48,304 nucleotides of DNA, taken from assembly GCA_017858515.1 (NCBI GenBank), contig JAFMBM010000019.1, forward strand, positions 1-48,304. The letters are read 5' to 3'. Positions 9,000 through 18,237 of the stretch are shown piece by piece. Numbering within the stretch: position 1 is the first letter of the stretch; each line of letters opens with the position of its first letter. A program made the position numbers and the translations under genes. Source of the DNA: Cryomorphaceae bacterium. GTDB taxonomy: Bacteria; Bacteroidota; Bacteroidia; Flavobacteriales; Schleiferiaceae. The notes beneath the pieces are model-generated. The model did not search any database and had not been told where the DNA came from. It saw only the letters and a program-made list of their open reading frames with translations.

Positions 9000-11327
9000 A
9001 TGCAAAAGATTTTTTTTCTCCTTTTATTTTTAGGCTTCTCCGGCAGTTTTGTTGGAAGGCTTTACGCCCAAGAGGGACTGTGGATTGATCACTTAAGTTT
9101 TCGCTCTGCCCGCGATGTGGTGCACAATGGCGATGAGGTCTATGTATCTACAGAACAAGGGGTTTTCATTTATTCAGATGCCGACTTCAGCCTGAGAAAA
9201 CTCACCAAAATTAATGGTCTAAACGATTTTGATATATCGGATATCACGTACAACCCAAAACGAAAGGAACTCGTAATTGCCTATGTATCTGGTAATGTAG
9301 ATGTCTATGAACCTTCTACAGGGATAACAACCAACTTTTCTGATATTAAGCGCAATACCGGTGTGTTTGGTAGCAAGACCATCAATTATTCTCAAGCCTT
9401 CGGAGACTCCGTTTTCTTCGCTTGCGACTTTGGTATAGTTGTGCTTGATCTCAAAACAGGATACTTTAGAGATACTTATTTAATTGCCTCGGATGGGGGA
9501 CAGGTAAAGGTGAACGGAGTTTGGGTGGATAGAGCCACCAAACGAATTTATGCCGCTACAGAGGAAGGTTTAATTACTGCGCGTTTGTCTGATCCTTTGC
9601 GGTTTTTTGGTGTTTGGTCTCCTCTTAATGGGGCTCATAAACGTCCTATCAAACACATGACTTTTTTCGAGGGGAAAGTCATTTATGCAGTAGAAACTTT
9701 AGATCCAGATGTAGACTCGGTTTATGTGGTCGAAAATGGAATTCGCACCCCTTTGGTTGGGCCAAATAATGGTAGAATCTATGAGGTTGAAGCGGGCTCA
9801 AGCGGCTTAGAAGTGGTCTCTATTTTCAATGCGGTTTTATACAATAGTCAGCTTCAACCCATTCAGAACGTATCGGTAAATGCAAATGATTTAAAAGATT
9901 TTTCCCCGAGAAAAGCTTCCTTCAATTTGCCTTCACAAAGATTTTGGATTGCAGATAACAACTTAGGCTTGGTTCGGAATTTCGATCTTTTTTACAATCA
10001 GATTATTTTTCCTGGTGGACCTTTTTCCAATAACTTTTTTCATATCGCTTCTCGTGGAAGAAATATCTATACGGCGGCAGGCGGAATGTCGGATGCTTGG
10101 CAGAGTACCTTCAACAACGATGGGGCATTTAGATACAACGGAACCGATACTTGGTCTAGGATAGATCCCTCTGGCCTTTCTGAGGTTCGAGATATTTTAC
10201 ATACTACCGTAGATCCTACCAATCCTGAGCACTTTTTTCTTTCCACTTGGGGCAGTGGATTAGTTGAAGTACTAAACGGCCAAGTTCAGACCATCTACAC
10301 TTCCCAAAATTCAAATGGAGCCATACAAAGAGTAAATGGCGCAGCAGACAGTGTTTTTTTAATTGGAGGCTCTACTTATGACCCAGAGGGTAATTTATGG
10401 ATGACCAATGCTCTAACGGATAACCCATTGGTTGTTCGGAGGGCCGATGGTACTTGGAAGAATTTTACTTTAGGAGCTGCGGGTGGAAATTCTGTAAGTA
10501 TTCGCGATATTTTGTACACCTCTGGTGATCAGATTTGGATACAAACCAGAAATGCTGGAATTATTGTTTTTGAAGAGGCCATTCCAACCAATAGGGTGGG
10601 GGTCTTGAACGGGGTTACGGGTACAGGCAATTTGCCAGGTCTGGTGGTAACGGCTATGGCTGAAGACCAAGATGGTGAAATATGGATTGGTACTGAAGAG
10701 GGATTAGGGATAGTTTATACACCCTATAACGTCTTTGAAAATGGACTCAACTACGATGCTCAACCTATCTTAATTGAAACAGATGAAGGCATTGTTGAAC
10801 GCTTGTTAAATGGTCAGCCTATTTCAGATATTGAGGTGGATGGCGCCAACAAAAAATGGATTTCTACCTCCAATAATGGGGTTTTCTATTTTGGTGAAGA
10901 TGGCACAGAAGAAATCCATCATTTTACAGCAGAAAACTCTCCGCTATTATCAAATAATGTAATTGATATTGCCATTGAGGATGAAACAGGATTTGTGTAT
11001 TTCAGTACCGATAGGGGTTTAGTAAGCTTCAAGGGTAATGCAACCCGAGGAGGAGAAACCTTCTCAAAGGTCTTTGCCTATCCGAACCCCGTTCGTCCAG
11101 GGTATCGAGGGCCTATATTTATTACTGGATTGGTAACCAACGCCCAAATGAAAATTACCGACCTGAGCGGAAATTTGGTGTACGAGAATACAGCGGAAGG
11201 AGGTCAGGCCCAATGGGATGGATCTAATTTCTCTGGTGAGCGAGTGAAGTCAGGTGTTTATCTGGTTTTTCTAACCAACGACGATGGAAGCGAAACCGAA
11301 ATGACCAAAATTCTGATCGTAAACTAA
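9000..11327 (+). CDS. porZ: PorZ, type IX secretion system beta-propeller sortase-complex component
   Basis: This 775-residue secreted protein matches PorZ, the T9SS surface component thought to present A-LPS to the PorU sortase attachment complex. The start is the ATG at 9000, which opens a signal peptide ending near YAQEG; an upstream TTG at 8991 is less likely. The mature protein begins with the PorZ N-terminal beta-propeller segment (LWIDHLSFRSARDVV), contains two-component-regulator-like propeller blades (for example DGEIWIGTEEGLGIVY), and ends in a FlgD/T9SS-like C-terminal domain from about residue 695 (FAYPNPVRPGYRG). The length agrees with Porphyromonas PorZ (about 776). recO follows after 1 bp, an arrangement I recall as common in Bacteroidota. 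Confidence 0.88.
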   Translation: MQKIFFLLLFLGFSGSFVGRLYAQEGLWIDHLSFRSARDVVHNGDEVYVSTEQGVFIYSDADFSLRKLTKINGLNDFDISDITYNPKRKELVIAYVSGNVDVYEPSTGITTNFSDIKRNTGVFGSKTINYSQAFGDSVFFACDFGIVVLDLKTGYFRDTYLIASDGGQVKVNGVWVDRATKRIYAATEEGLITARLSDPLRFFGVWSPLNGAHKRPIKHMTFFEGKVIYAVETLDPDVDSVYVVENGIRTPLVGPNNGRIYEVEAGSSGLEVVSIFNAVLYNSQLQPIQNVSVNANDLKDFSPRKASFNLPSQRFWIADNNLGLVRNFDLFYNQIIFPGGPFSNNFFHIASRGRNIYTAAGGMSDAWQSTFNNDGAFRYNGTDTWSRIDPSGLSEVRDILHTTVDPTNPEHFFLSTWGSGLVEVLNGQVQTIYTSQNSNGAIQRVNGAADSVFLIGGSTYDPEGNLWMTNALTDNPLVVRRADGTWKNFTLGAAGGNSVSIRDILYTSGDQIWIQTRNAGIIVFEEAIPTNRVGVLNGVTGTGNLPGLVVTAMAEDQDGEIWIGTEEGLGIVYTPYNVFENGLNYDAQPILIETDEGIVERLLNGQPISDIEVDGANKKWISTSNNGVFYFGEDGTEEIHHFTAENSPLLSNNVIDIAIEDETGFVYFSTDRGLVSFKGNATRGGETFSKVFAYPNPVRPGYRGPIFITGLVTNAQMKITDLSGNLVYENTAEGGQAQWDGSNFSGERVKSGVYLVFLTNDDGSETEMTKILIVN

Positions 11328-11328
11328 G

Positions 11329-12042
11329 ATGTGGCAAAGCCTTCGCGCTTGGGTTCTGCTAAAATATCCCTACGGCGAAAAGGGAGCTGTAATACATTGC
11401 TTAACAGATCTCTACGGAAGGCAGTCGTACTTTATTCCAAGTGTTAAGTCGAAATCGGGTAGTATGAGACCTTCGTTCCTTCAACCTATGACTCCTTTGG
11501 TTATTACGGTGAATATGAGGGGTAAAGAAGGATTGGAGCGATTGAAAGAAGTTCGCCTATACCATCCATTTCAAACGCTTCATAGCCATCCAACCAAACA
11601 AATAAGCCTTTTTTTCATTGCTGAATTGTTGCACGGATTGTTTAAAGAACAAACCGATCAGTCTGATTTATGGGATTTTATTTTTAATAAGTTAAAAGCG
11701 CTGGATCAAGAACAGGCAGACCCTCATTTTGCACTATTTATGCTTGTACATTTATGCACTTTCGCAGGCTATGGACTGTTTGATCATGCTTCCCTTGCTA
11801 ACCCAAAGTTTACAGAAAGAGAGCCTTTTGTTCTTTCAATGGGTGAAAAAACGATTGCGGGTGAAGAAGCCCTTTTATTATTTGGGTTGATAGAAGCGCA
11901 GGCAGAAGATTTAAAGAATATTAAGAGTCAATCAAGGACCCGCAGAAATCTTATGGATCAGCTTTTGGCCTTTTTAAACTCGAATAACGATTCGATGCCT
12001 AAACTAAAGAGCTTAGAAGTGCTTCGAGAATGTATGGAGTAA
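11329..12042 (+). CDS. recO: DNA repair protein RecO
   Basis: This 237-residue cytoplasmic protein is RecO, which helps load RecA onto SSB-coated single-stranded DNA in the RecFOR pathway. The N-terminal OB-fold is visible in RAWVLLKYPYGEKGAVIHCL and LYGRQSYFIPSV (residues 6-40), followed by the helical C-terminal region with LVHLCTFAGYGLF. The length is typical. Its ATG lies 1 bp after the porZ stop, so both are probably on one transcript. It converges with the sulfotransferase-like gene, leaving only 18 bp between the stops. Confidence 0.9.
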   Translation: MWQSLRAWVLLKYPYGEKGAVIHCLTDLYGRQSYFIPSVKSKSGSMRPSFLQPMTPLVITVNMRGKEGLERLKEVRLYHPFQTLHSHPTKQISLFFIAELLHGLFKEQTDQSDLWDFIFNKLKALDQEQADPHFALFMLVHLCTFAGYGLFDHASLANPKFTEREPFVLSMGEKTIAGEEALLLFGLIEAQAEDLKNIKSQSRTRRNLMDQLLAFLNSNNDSMPKLKSLEVLRECME

Positions 12043-12060
12043 TATGACTGCCCCTCTCTA

Positions 12061-12792
12061 TTACTTGAAGAGCTTCCGCATCAGTGGTAGTTTAGCGTAC
12101 TCACTCTCACAATTCCGTTTGGCACGCAAATAAAGACTTTGGTCTACCTTATTGCGACTCTTGAGTTCACTTTCAAATTCAAACAACAGTGCCTCGGAGG
12201 TTCTTTTGTTGTTTGAAACATTGCGGTCTTCCGCCGAAAATCGCTTCCAACCTAGTTTATGTCTTAATATCAAGAGTGCTTTGTTATAACTCTCGGTCTC
12301 AGAATAGAAATCGAATTTTTTTAGATTGGATTTGGCTGCCTCTTTTAATTCTTCATTCGAATGTTCCTTCCATTCACTTTTGTCCCATCCACTAAGGAAA
12401 TGAGATTGCCAATTATTCCCGAAAGGGGAATCCAAGAACTCGGCAAAATCAGGGAATAGCTCGTTGCTTGTCTTCCACTTTCGATCCCGCATTTTATGTA
12501 AGAAATGAGAAACTACTTGGTTTTCGGGCTTTCGAATAAAGGTAAATAGAAAAGGATTTGTAGCAGGGTTAAGTTGAGCGGCCTTTAGTATATCCAAACT
12601 GATATGACCGCTAATTGCCAATTTATTCTCCGTAATAGCCTGATTAAGATCGTTTAAACGCGAATTTCGGTCGTACACCAAAGCAACTTGCTCCCTACCA
12701 TATATACCATTCAAGTGATGCCTAAAACTAGAGCCCGCTGTTTTAGGAATATGGATGAAAACAAAAGGACTACGGTGATTATCTGTACTCAT
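12061..12792 (-). CDS. Sulfotransferase family protein
   Basis: This 243-residue protein has the PAPS-dependent sulfotransferase signatures. The 5'-phosphosulfate loop is FIHIPKTAGSSF at about residues 12-23, and the segment FIRKPENQVVSHFLHKMRDRKW (broken here as FIRKPENQVV then SHFLHKM) matches the 3'-phosphate-binding region RxPxxxxxSxYxH. It most resembles the Sulfotransfer_2 type that modifies carbohydrates or lipids. No signal peptide or membrane segment is seen. The acceptor is unknown; nearby surface-polysaccharide genes (Wzz-like, O-antigen ligase) make a glycan substrate plausible but do not prove it. Confidence 0.75.
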   Translation of the reverse strand: MSTDNHRSPFVFIHIPKTAGSSFRHHLNGIYGREQVALVYDRNSRLNDLNQAITENKLAISGHISLDILKAAQLNPATNPFLFTFIRKPENQVVSHFLHKMRDRKWKTSNELFPDFAEFLDSPFGNNWQSHFLSGWDKSEWKEHSNEELKEAAKSNLKKFDFYSETESYNKALLILRHKLGWKRFSAEDRNVSNNKRTSEALLFEFESELKSRNKVDQSLYLRAKRNCESEYAKLPLMRKLFK

Positions 12793-12885
12793 TGCTCAAA
12801 CTTCTTTTCGATTAAAGGATCACAGTGGGACAAACCCCATCTATTCTTACAATTGGGCAAATTCAATGCCGCAGACAGATACTAA

Positions 12886-14916
12886 CTACCAAATAATTAT
12901 TTGTTCCTCTTTGGGTTTTTGCATAAGCGATGGAGCAGAACAGCCAAAAGCTCTTCCGAATTCGGGCATATTGCTCATCGGGCCTATCACTCTAAAGTTA
13001 CCAGGAGAATGGTAGTCGGTAATAAGTCGGTCGCGCAAAGTCTCTTCTTTATAATGTACTTGCCAAACTCCAGCCCAGCCCAAAAAGAACCGCTGTTCGT
13101 GTGTAAATCCATGCAATACGGCAGGCATAGGTTTACCTTCTAGTGATTTCATATAGGCATGGAAAGAAATGGTTAGTCCTCCAAGATCTGCAATGTTTTC
13201 ACCTAAGGTCATCCGGCCATTCACAAATTCTCCAGGAAGCGCTTCATAACCGCTATACTGATTTACCAATCTCTTCGATAAGGTATCAAATCGGGCACGA
13301 TCTTCTTCTGTCCACCAGTTCACCAAATTGCCTTGGGCATCGTACTTACTTCCCTCATCGTCGAAACCATGAGTGAATTCATGACCAATAACTCCTCCAA
13401 TTGCCCCGTAGTTTATAGCCATATCGGCCTTGGGGTTGAAGAAAGGAGGCTGCAATATTCCGGCTGGAAAAACGATTTCATTGAAGCTAGGATTGTAGTA
13501 TGCATTCACTACATGAGCACCCATATACCATTCTGTTTTATCTACCGGTTTACCAGCTTTGGCCATATTTTCCCTGAACAAATATTCTCGAATGTTTTGC
13601 AGATTAATGAGCAAGGAATGTGCTTCGATATTTAAATCACTATAATCTTTCCATTGGTCTGGATACCCGATTTTATAGGTGAAGGCAGAGAGTTTTTCAT
13701 GTGCTTTCTTTTTGGTTTCATCCGACATCCAACTGAGTTGATCTACTCTTTCTCCGTAAGCATCTCTTATGTTTTCTACCATTTCGGCAATAATTGCCTT
13801 GCTCGATTCAGGAAAGTACTCATCGGAAAAAAGCCTTCCCAACTGCTCATCCAAACCGTATTCAATAAGTGAAATAGCCACTTTCCATCTTGCTTTTTCC
13901 ACTTCCTGACCTTTTAGGGTTTTACCAAAAAAGGCAAAGTGCTCATCTCTAAAGGCAGATGGAAGGGAAACAGTAAAAGAATTGAGAGTATGCCACTGAA
14001 AATAAGAATGCCACACGGCTAAATCGGTTTCTTCAATAATTTTGGAAAGACCCTTCATATACTCAGGCTGACCGCAAATTAAGGTGTCTACATTTACACC
14101 AATTCCATCCCAAAACTCATTTAAATTGAAATGAGGCATAAGAGCGGCCACTTCCTCCCGACTCATTTTATTATAAGTCAATTCAGGACTTCTTCTGTCG
14201 GTTCGACTCATCTGAATACTTGCCAGTTTTGCCTCGAGAGTTAAAATGGCAGCAGCATGAGATTCTGGATTTTCAATCCGAGCCAAACGAAACATTCGGG
14301 TAATATGCTCTTCGTACTTAAGGAGTATATCCAAACTTTTCGCATCATTCCTCAAATAATAATCCCGATCGGGAAGACCTAGACCACTCTGCTGAAGGCT
14401 TAAAATATTCATTAAGCTGTTTTTGTCGTCCGGACTAACATAGGCAGACACTGGAGTTGTAATTCCGCGTTTCTTTAATCCAGCCATAAAGGAAGGAAGC
14501 TCGTCTTTGCTTGATAGGCTAAGGTTTTGGAGGAGAAAATCAACATCTTCCATTCCCTTTTTTTCTATGCTAACCGTATCCATGGCAGAAGAATAGAGGT
14601 CGCTTACAAGCTGCTGATAGCTGCCTTTTTCAAAGGTTTTTTGTTCAAGGCCTTCCAGAATTTTTTTCAGCTTTGCATTGTTCTCTTCCACTAGAATATT
14701 AAAGCTACCCCATCTGCCTTCAGTAGCAGGAATAGGGTGTTGGGTCTTCCATCCATTCGAGGTAAACTCAAAGAAGTTATCACAGGCAGAATGGCTGCTG
14801 TCTAAGTATTCTGTATTAAAACCCAGAATTAATTCTTCATTCGCAGCGGGCTCTGGAGCATTGCAACTAAGAGCAAAAAGGGCAAGGGTGGAAAGGGGTA
14901 GAAAGGGGGTTTTCAT
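12886..14916 (-). CDS. M13-family zinc metallopeptidase (PepO/neprilysin-like) lipoprotein
   Basis: This 676-residue protein is an M13 (neprilysin/PepO) endopeptidase anchored as a lipoprotein. I choose the ATG at 14916 because it starts a lipoprotein signal ending LALFALSC (Cys about residue 18) and leaves a 5-bp gap after the upstream gene; a longer frame from 14937 would overlap that gene. The zinc motif HEFTH lies at about 512-516 (GVIGHEFTHGFDDEG), the third ligand and following Asp are in ENIADLGG (about 573-580), and the substrate-binding segment VNAYYNPSFNEIVFPAG precedes them. The length is normal for the family. A palindrome overlaps the stop codon (CAAATAATTATTTG, 12890-12903). It sits directly after the M61 peptidase gene, probably co-transcribed. 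Confidence 0.9.
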   Translation of the reverse strand: MKTPFLPLSTLALFALSCNAPEPAANEELILGFNTEYLDSSHSACDNFFEFTSNGWKTQHPIPATEGRWGSFNILVEENNAKLKKILEGLEQKTFEKGSYQQLVSDLYSSAMDTVSIEKKGMEDVDFLLQNLSLSSKDELPSFMAGLKKRGITTPVSAYVSPDDKNSLMNILSLQQSGLGLPDRDYYLRNDAKSLDILLKYEEHITRMFRLARIENPESHAAAILTLEAKLASIQMSRTDRRSPELTYNKMSREEVAALMPHFNLNEFWDGIGVNVDTLICGQPEYMKGLSKIIEETDLAVWHSYFQWHTLNSFTVSLPSAFRDEHFAFFGKTLKGQEVEKARWKVAISLIEYGLDEQLGRLFSDEYFPESSKAIIAEMVENIRDAYGERVDQLSWMSDETKKKAHEKLSAFTYKIGYPDQWKDYSDLNIEAHSLLINLQNIREYLFRENMAKAGKPVDKTEWYMGAHVVNAYYNPSFNEIVFPAGILQPPFFNPKADMAINYGAIGGVIGHEFTHGFDDEGSKYDAQGNLVNWWTEEDRARFDTLSKRLVNQYSGYEALPGEFVNGRMTLGENIADLGGLTISFHAYMKSLEGKPMPAVLHGFTHEQRFFLGWAGVWQVHYKEETLRDRLITDYHSPGNFRVIGPMSNMPEFGRAFGCSAPSLMQKPKEEQIIIW

Positions 14917-14921
14917 ATTTT

Positions 14922-16793
14922 TTACAGGTTGAGCCATCCGTTAAAGATGCGCTGTTGTTGTGAAGTTAAATCGTTGTCCATCAACAGGGAGTTTCGAACA
15001 GTAACGGGAAAAGAAAATACTTCGGTTTTAAGTTTTTTCTTCTTCCATTTCCCCTTCTTATTTTTTCTCATCACCTCCATGCTGAGTTTATCACCTTCTT
15101 TAACTGTAGAATAGAATTTGCCAAAAAGATCAGCGGCATTGTCGATGGTTAACTCTTCACCATTCAAAGAGAGTAGGCGGTCTTCTACCTCCAAGCCCAG
15201 TTCTTCACTCAACGGACTAATATCTGTATTGTAATAGATATAGAGCTTATCTAGCTCGGGATCAAAAGAAATGGGCAATTGCCCAAAGCCAATTTGATTT
15301 TGAGTGGTCTCCTCAATATAGAGAACACCTACTTGAGCCAATAATTCTTCGAATGGAAGGGGTTCGGCTCCTTCTACATAGCGCGCTAAAAATTCACGAA
15401 TAGAGGGATCTGTATGCTTTTCTATCAGTCGAAAGAGCTGATCATCTTGAAAGAAAGTATCCTTTCCAAACTCCGCACTCAATTCACCCATTAAATCGCC
15501 TAATCCCTTTTTTCCATCGGATAGAATGCGCAGCTTTAAATCCAAAGCCATTCCAATGAGTGCCCCTTTATCATATACATTGGCATATTCACTCTCAAAA
15601 ATATCCAAGACATTTCTACTCATTACCGTCATAGGTATATCCAGATTGTAGAGATCGGCTTCATCCATTTTCGACTTCATAACTTCCAAGAATTCCAAAG
15701 GGGTTTGAAGGCCGTAACGCACCTGAACCAAATGCGAGGTGTACTCTGTAATGCCTTCATAAAACCACAAATGACTAGACATTTCAGGATTGTAGAAGTC
15801 GAATCCATGAATCTGCTCAGAATGCAAAGAGAGCGGGGTTACGATATGCAGAAACTCATGTGCTACAATGTCTCGAATTTCTTCAAGTAAAACCTCTTTC
15901 TCAAATTCGGGCATATAAAGAACAGTGCTGGTATGATGCTCCAAAGCACCAAATCCGCTCAAAGCATTTGCATCATTTTCTGCAATGGAAAGAATAACAT
16001 ATCGATCGGTGGGAAGGTTGCCACCCAAATATTTTCCAATGGCCATTAAAACAGAAGCAGAGGTTTCCAGTATCTCATCGGCTTGAAGTAAGCCCGTTTG
16101 AGAATAACTGCCTACTTCCACCTTGGTATTAAAGACCATGGTAGAGGCAGTATCTGCTACAGCATAAAGAAGCGGTTTGTCATGTAGGTTGAAATAATTC
16201 TCCGCTTCAAAAACATCGGTAGTTGGATTTCTAGATACCGATTCTAAAGCAGTAGAGCCATAAAGAAAAGAAGGCTTGTGAATCGTTAAACGATAAGGCA
16301 TATCTTTCTTACCCTCGAGATAACCAGCCACTCCAAAGAGGTTTAAGAGAAAAAGGCTATCGCCAAAACTGGTGCCCCCGGGTCTAAAAATATCCTGGTC
16401 TGCAATGGGGTCATCGAAGCTGTCATCTACCTTATATTGAATTCTATACAGGGTTTTAGCCTCGTATATAACCCATTTATTGTAGTCTATCTTTTTGTAT
16501 TTCAGTTCTTTGCCAGAGGCATCTGTAATTCTTAAGTCCTGCACAAATCGACCAAAATTGGAGAGGCTATAGGTTCCAGGGACAACCTTTGGAAAAAGAA
16601 GGTAAACGCTATCGGAATAAACCATAGCTGGGTAGAAATCAATTTCAAACTGATCGTTTTCGAATTGATCTAGATGAAAAACCAATTGATTTAGCTGGTC
16701 TTCCTGCAAAGGCTGTTCTCTAGTTTGCCCCGAATGAACAGTCGGAAGCAGCAGTACTAAACCCAGCAAGGGATATACAATATTCAATCTCAA
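14922..16793 (-). CDS. M61-family (glycyl aminopeptidase-like) metallopeptidase with PDZ domain
   Basis: This 623-residue exported protein is an M61 peptidase. It has an N-terminal signal peptide (hydrophobic residues 5-20), a beta-rich N-terminal domain, the zinc motif HEFLH at about 312-316 and the downstream third ligand in WFYEGITEY (Glu about 346). A PDZ-like domain follows near residues 520-600 (GLEVEDRLLSLNGEEL). There is no ATG in a sensible place: the frame is closed upstream by a stop and the first usable codon is TTG at 16793 (alternatively TTG at 16787). It precedes the M13 peptidase gene by 5 bp, forming a two-peptidase unit at the periplasm or outer membrane. Confidence 0.85.
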   Translation of the reverse strand: MRLNIVYPLLGLVLLLPTVHSGQTREQPLQEDQLNQLVFHLDQFENDQFEIDFYPAMVYSDSVYLLFPKVVPGTYSLSNFGRFVQDLRITDASGKELKYKKIDYNKWVIYEAKTLYRIQYKVDDSFDDPIADQDIFRPGGTSFGDSLFLLNLFGVAGYLEGKKDMPYRLTIHKPSFLYGSTALESVSRNPTTDVFEAENYFNLHDKPLLYAVADTASTMVFNTKVEVGSYSQTGLLQADEILETSASVLMAIGKYLGGNLPTDRYVILSIAENDANALSGFGALEHHTSTVLYMPEFEKEVLLEEIRDIVAHEFLHIVTPLSLHSEQIHGFDFYNPEMSSHLWFYEGITEYTSHLVQVRYGLQTPLEFLEVMKSKMDEADLYNLDIPMTVMSRNVLDIFESEYANVYDKGALIGMALDLKLRILSDGKKGLGDLMGELSAEFGKDTFFQDDQLFRLIEKHTDPSIREFLARYVEGAEPLPFEELLAQVGVLYIEETTQNQIGFGQLPISFDPELDKLYIYYNTDISPLSEELGLEVEDRLLSLNGEELTIDNAADLFGKFYSTVKEGDKLSMEVMRKNKKGKWKKKKLKTEVFSFPVTVRNSLLMDNDLTSQQQRIFNGWLNL

Positions 16794-16993
16794 TTCGTAA
16801 CTATTTAATCGTTAATGGTTCTTTCTTCTGAGTTAAAAAGAAGGGGCGCAATTTAATCGATAGTAAACAGATATGTAATACGTCAAGAAACTACTATCAG
16901 AAGCGCATAGAAATCAAACGAAAGAGTCGTTCTCAACGTGGCCTCTTTTTCTCAGAAATATAAACTTCGACCTTGCTTTGCTTTTAACTCAAA

Positions 16994-17001
16994 CAAAGGT
17001 A
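16994..17001 (-). promoter_or_regulatory. Candidate -7 promoter box for the M61-M13 peptidase genes
   Basis: The minus strand reads TACCTTTG, a full match to TAnnTTTG. It is the only such box I found on that strand between the M61 start and the divergent Wzz-like gene. It would give a leader of about 195 nt. No clear -33 TTG box accompanies it, so support is weak. Confidence 0.3.
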
Positions 17002-17165
17002 GTCAGTGTATTTATCTAAAAATGAGCGCGCTGGGAAAAGTTATGTTAAAAGTTCAATCCTTTAATTCGTTTTTATTGCGAATTCACAATCAAACGCCCA
17101 AATAGAACGTTAAGGGGTCTAATCGAGCTAAGAAAAATAGGGCATTATAGCCCTTTAACATTCTA

Positions 17166-17173
17166 TACTTTTG
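17166..17173 (+). promoter_or_regulatory. Candidate -7 promoter box for the Wzz-like/O-antigen ligase genes
   Basis: TACTTTTG matches TAnnTTTG and lies 23 bp before the ATG at 17197, giving a predicted leader of about 18 nt. The short leader supports the ATG at 17197 over the TTG at 17185. No good -33 box is seen. Confidence 0.4.
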
Positions 17174-17196
17174 CCGTTCGAATATTGCATCTATTT

Positions 17197-18237
17197 ATGA
17201 GTGAGTTAAGGAAGGAAGACGCCTATTTCGATTCGTCGAATGTAGTTATGTACATCTACGGATGGAGAAAGCAATTATTGGGCATTAGCATAGCCGCAGG
17301 CATTTTAGCCATTATATTTTCAGCGCCCTATTTTATTCCACCCAAATTCAAGGCGGAAGTGGTGGTTTTCCCCGCTATGACGACCTCGGTTTCCAAAGCA
17401 GTCTTACCCCAAAGTTTCTCTTCTAGGGGTCAAGATGTTCTGGAATTCGGTAGCGAGCAAGAAGCAGAAAACCTTCTTCAAATTCTGAATTCAGATGATA
17501 TCAGAACAAAGATCATAGAGAAATATGATCTTATGAAGCATTATGATATCGACCATGATTCTCCCTTTAAGTATACCAAATTGTTTGAGGCCTACGATGG
17601 AAATGTAACCTTCAAGCGCACCGAATATATGTCGGTGGTAATTTCTGTTTTAGACACAGATCCAGATACAGCGGCGATGATTGCCAACGATATCAGTTAT
17701 CTTCTGAATGAAGTGAAGAACAGAATTCAGAAAGACCGCGCTTTTATGGGACTCAAAATTGTTGAGTCAGAATACTTCACCCTAAAAAATGAAGTCGACA
17801 GCATGGAGCAAGAACTCACCAAACTGAGAGAAAGAGGAATCCATGATTATGAATCTCAAAGCGAAGTCTTCTCTGAGCAATTAGCCGTTGCCATCGTAAA
17901 AGGAGGCGAGAATTCTACGGCCGCTAAAGAAATACAATTGCGTTTAGATACTCTCGCAAAATATGGAGGATCCTATGTGGCTCTTCGCGATGAATCTCGA
18001 CTTCTCAAAGATGAGATTGTTAAACTCAAGACACGATACGACCAGGCAAAAGTGGATGTGAACGAGAGTCTACCTGTAACTTTTACCGTTAATTCTGCTT
18101 TTCCAGCCGAAAAGAAGACCTATCCTAAACGCTCGTTAATTGTACTAATGGCTATGGTTAGTGCCTTCTTGTTTACCCTAGTTACCATAATAATTATCGA
18201 TACCATTCGTAGGACCAAGTCTTTAGAGAATGTCTGA
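17197..18237 (+). CDS. Wzz/GumC-like polysaccharide chain-length determinant protein
   Basis: This 346-residue inner-membrane protein has the polysaccharide co-polymerase layout. One membrane segment lies near residues 25-45 just after a YGWRKQLLG motif, followed by a long periplasmic alpha-helical/coiled-coil part with LINEVKNRIQKDRAFM-like helices and a FPAEKKTYPKRS segment before a second membrane segment near residues 307-330. Such proteins set the length of O-antigen, capsule or exopolysaccharide chains. It has no cytoplasmic Walker-type kinase domain. The ATG at 17197 is chosen over an upstream TTG because it leaves room for the TACTTTTG box. Its end overlaps the O-antigen ligase-like gene by 8 bp, so the two work on the same polymer. 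Confidence 0.82.
   Translation: MSELRKEDAYFDSSNVVMYIYGWRKQLLGISIAAGILAIIFSAPYFIPPKFKAEVVVFPAMTTSVSKAVLPQSFSSRGQDVLEFGSEQEAENLLQILNSDDIRTKIIEKYDLMKHYDIDHDSPFKYTKLFEAYDGNVTFKRTEYMSVVISVLDTDPDTAAMIANDISYLLNEVKNRIQKDRAFMGLKIVESEYFTLKNEVDSMEQELTKLRERGIHDYESQSEVFSEQLAVAIVKGGENSTAAKEIQLRLDTLAKYGGSYVALRDESRLLKDEIVKLKTRYDQAKVDVNESLPVTFTVNSAFPAEKKTYPKRSLIVLMAMVSAFLFTLVTIIIIDTIRRTKSLENV

Larger units (their letters stand above)
16794..17196 (+). other. Divergent intergenic region between M61 peptidase and Wzz-like gene
   Basis: This stretch of about 400 bp holds no open frame that resembles a protein. It contains one candidate -7 box on each strand (17166-17173 plus, 16994-17001 minus) and a short inverted repeat, AGGGC/GCCCT, near 17138-17153. 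I saw no tRNA cloverleaf or riboswitch-like structure. Confidence 0.6.

Noticed and set aside
17044-17062. A GTTCAATCC stretch resembling a tRNA T-arm
   Set aside because: No acceptor stem, D-arm or anticodon arm can be drawn around it.
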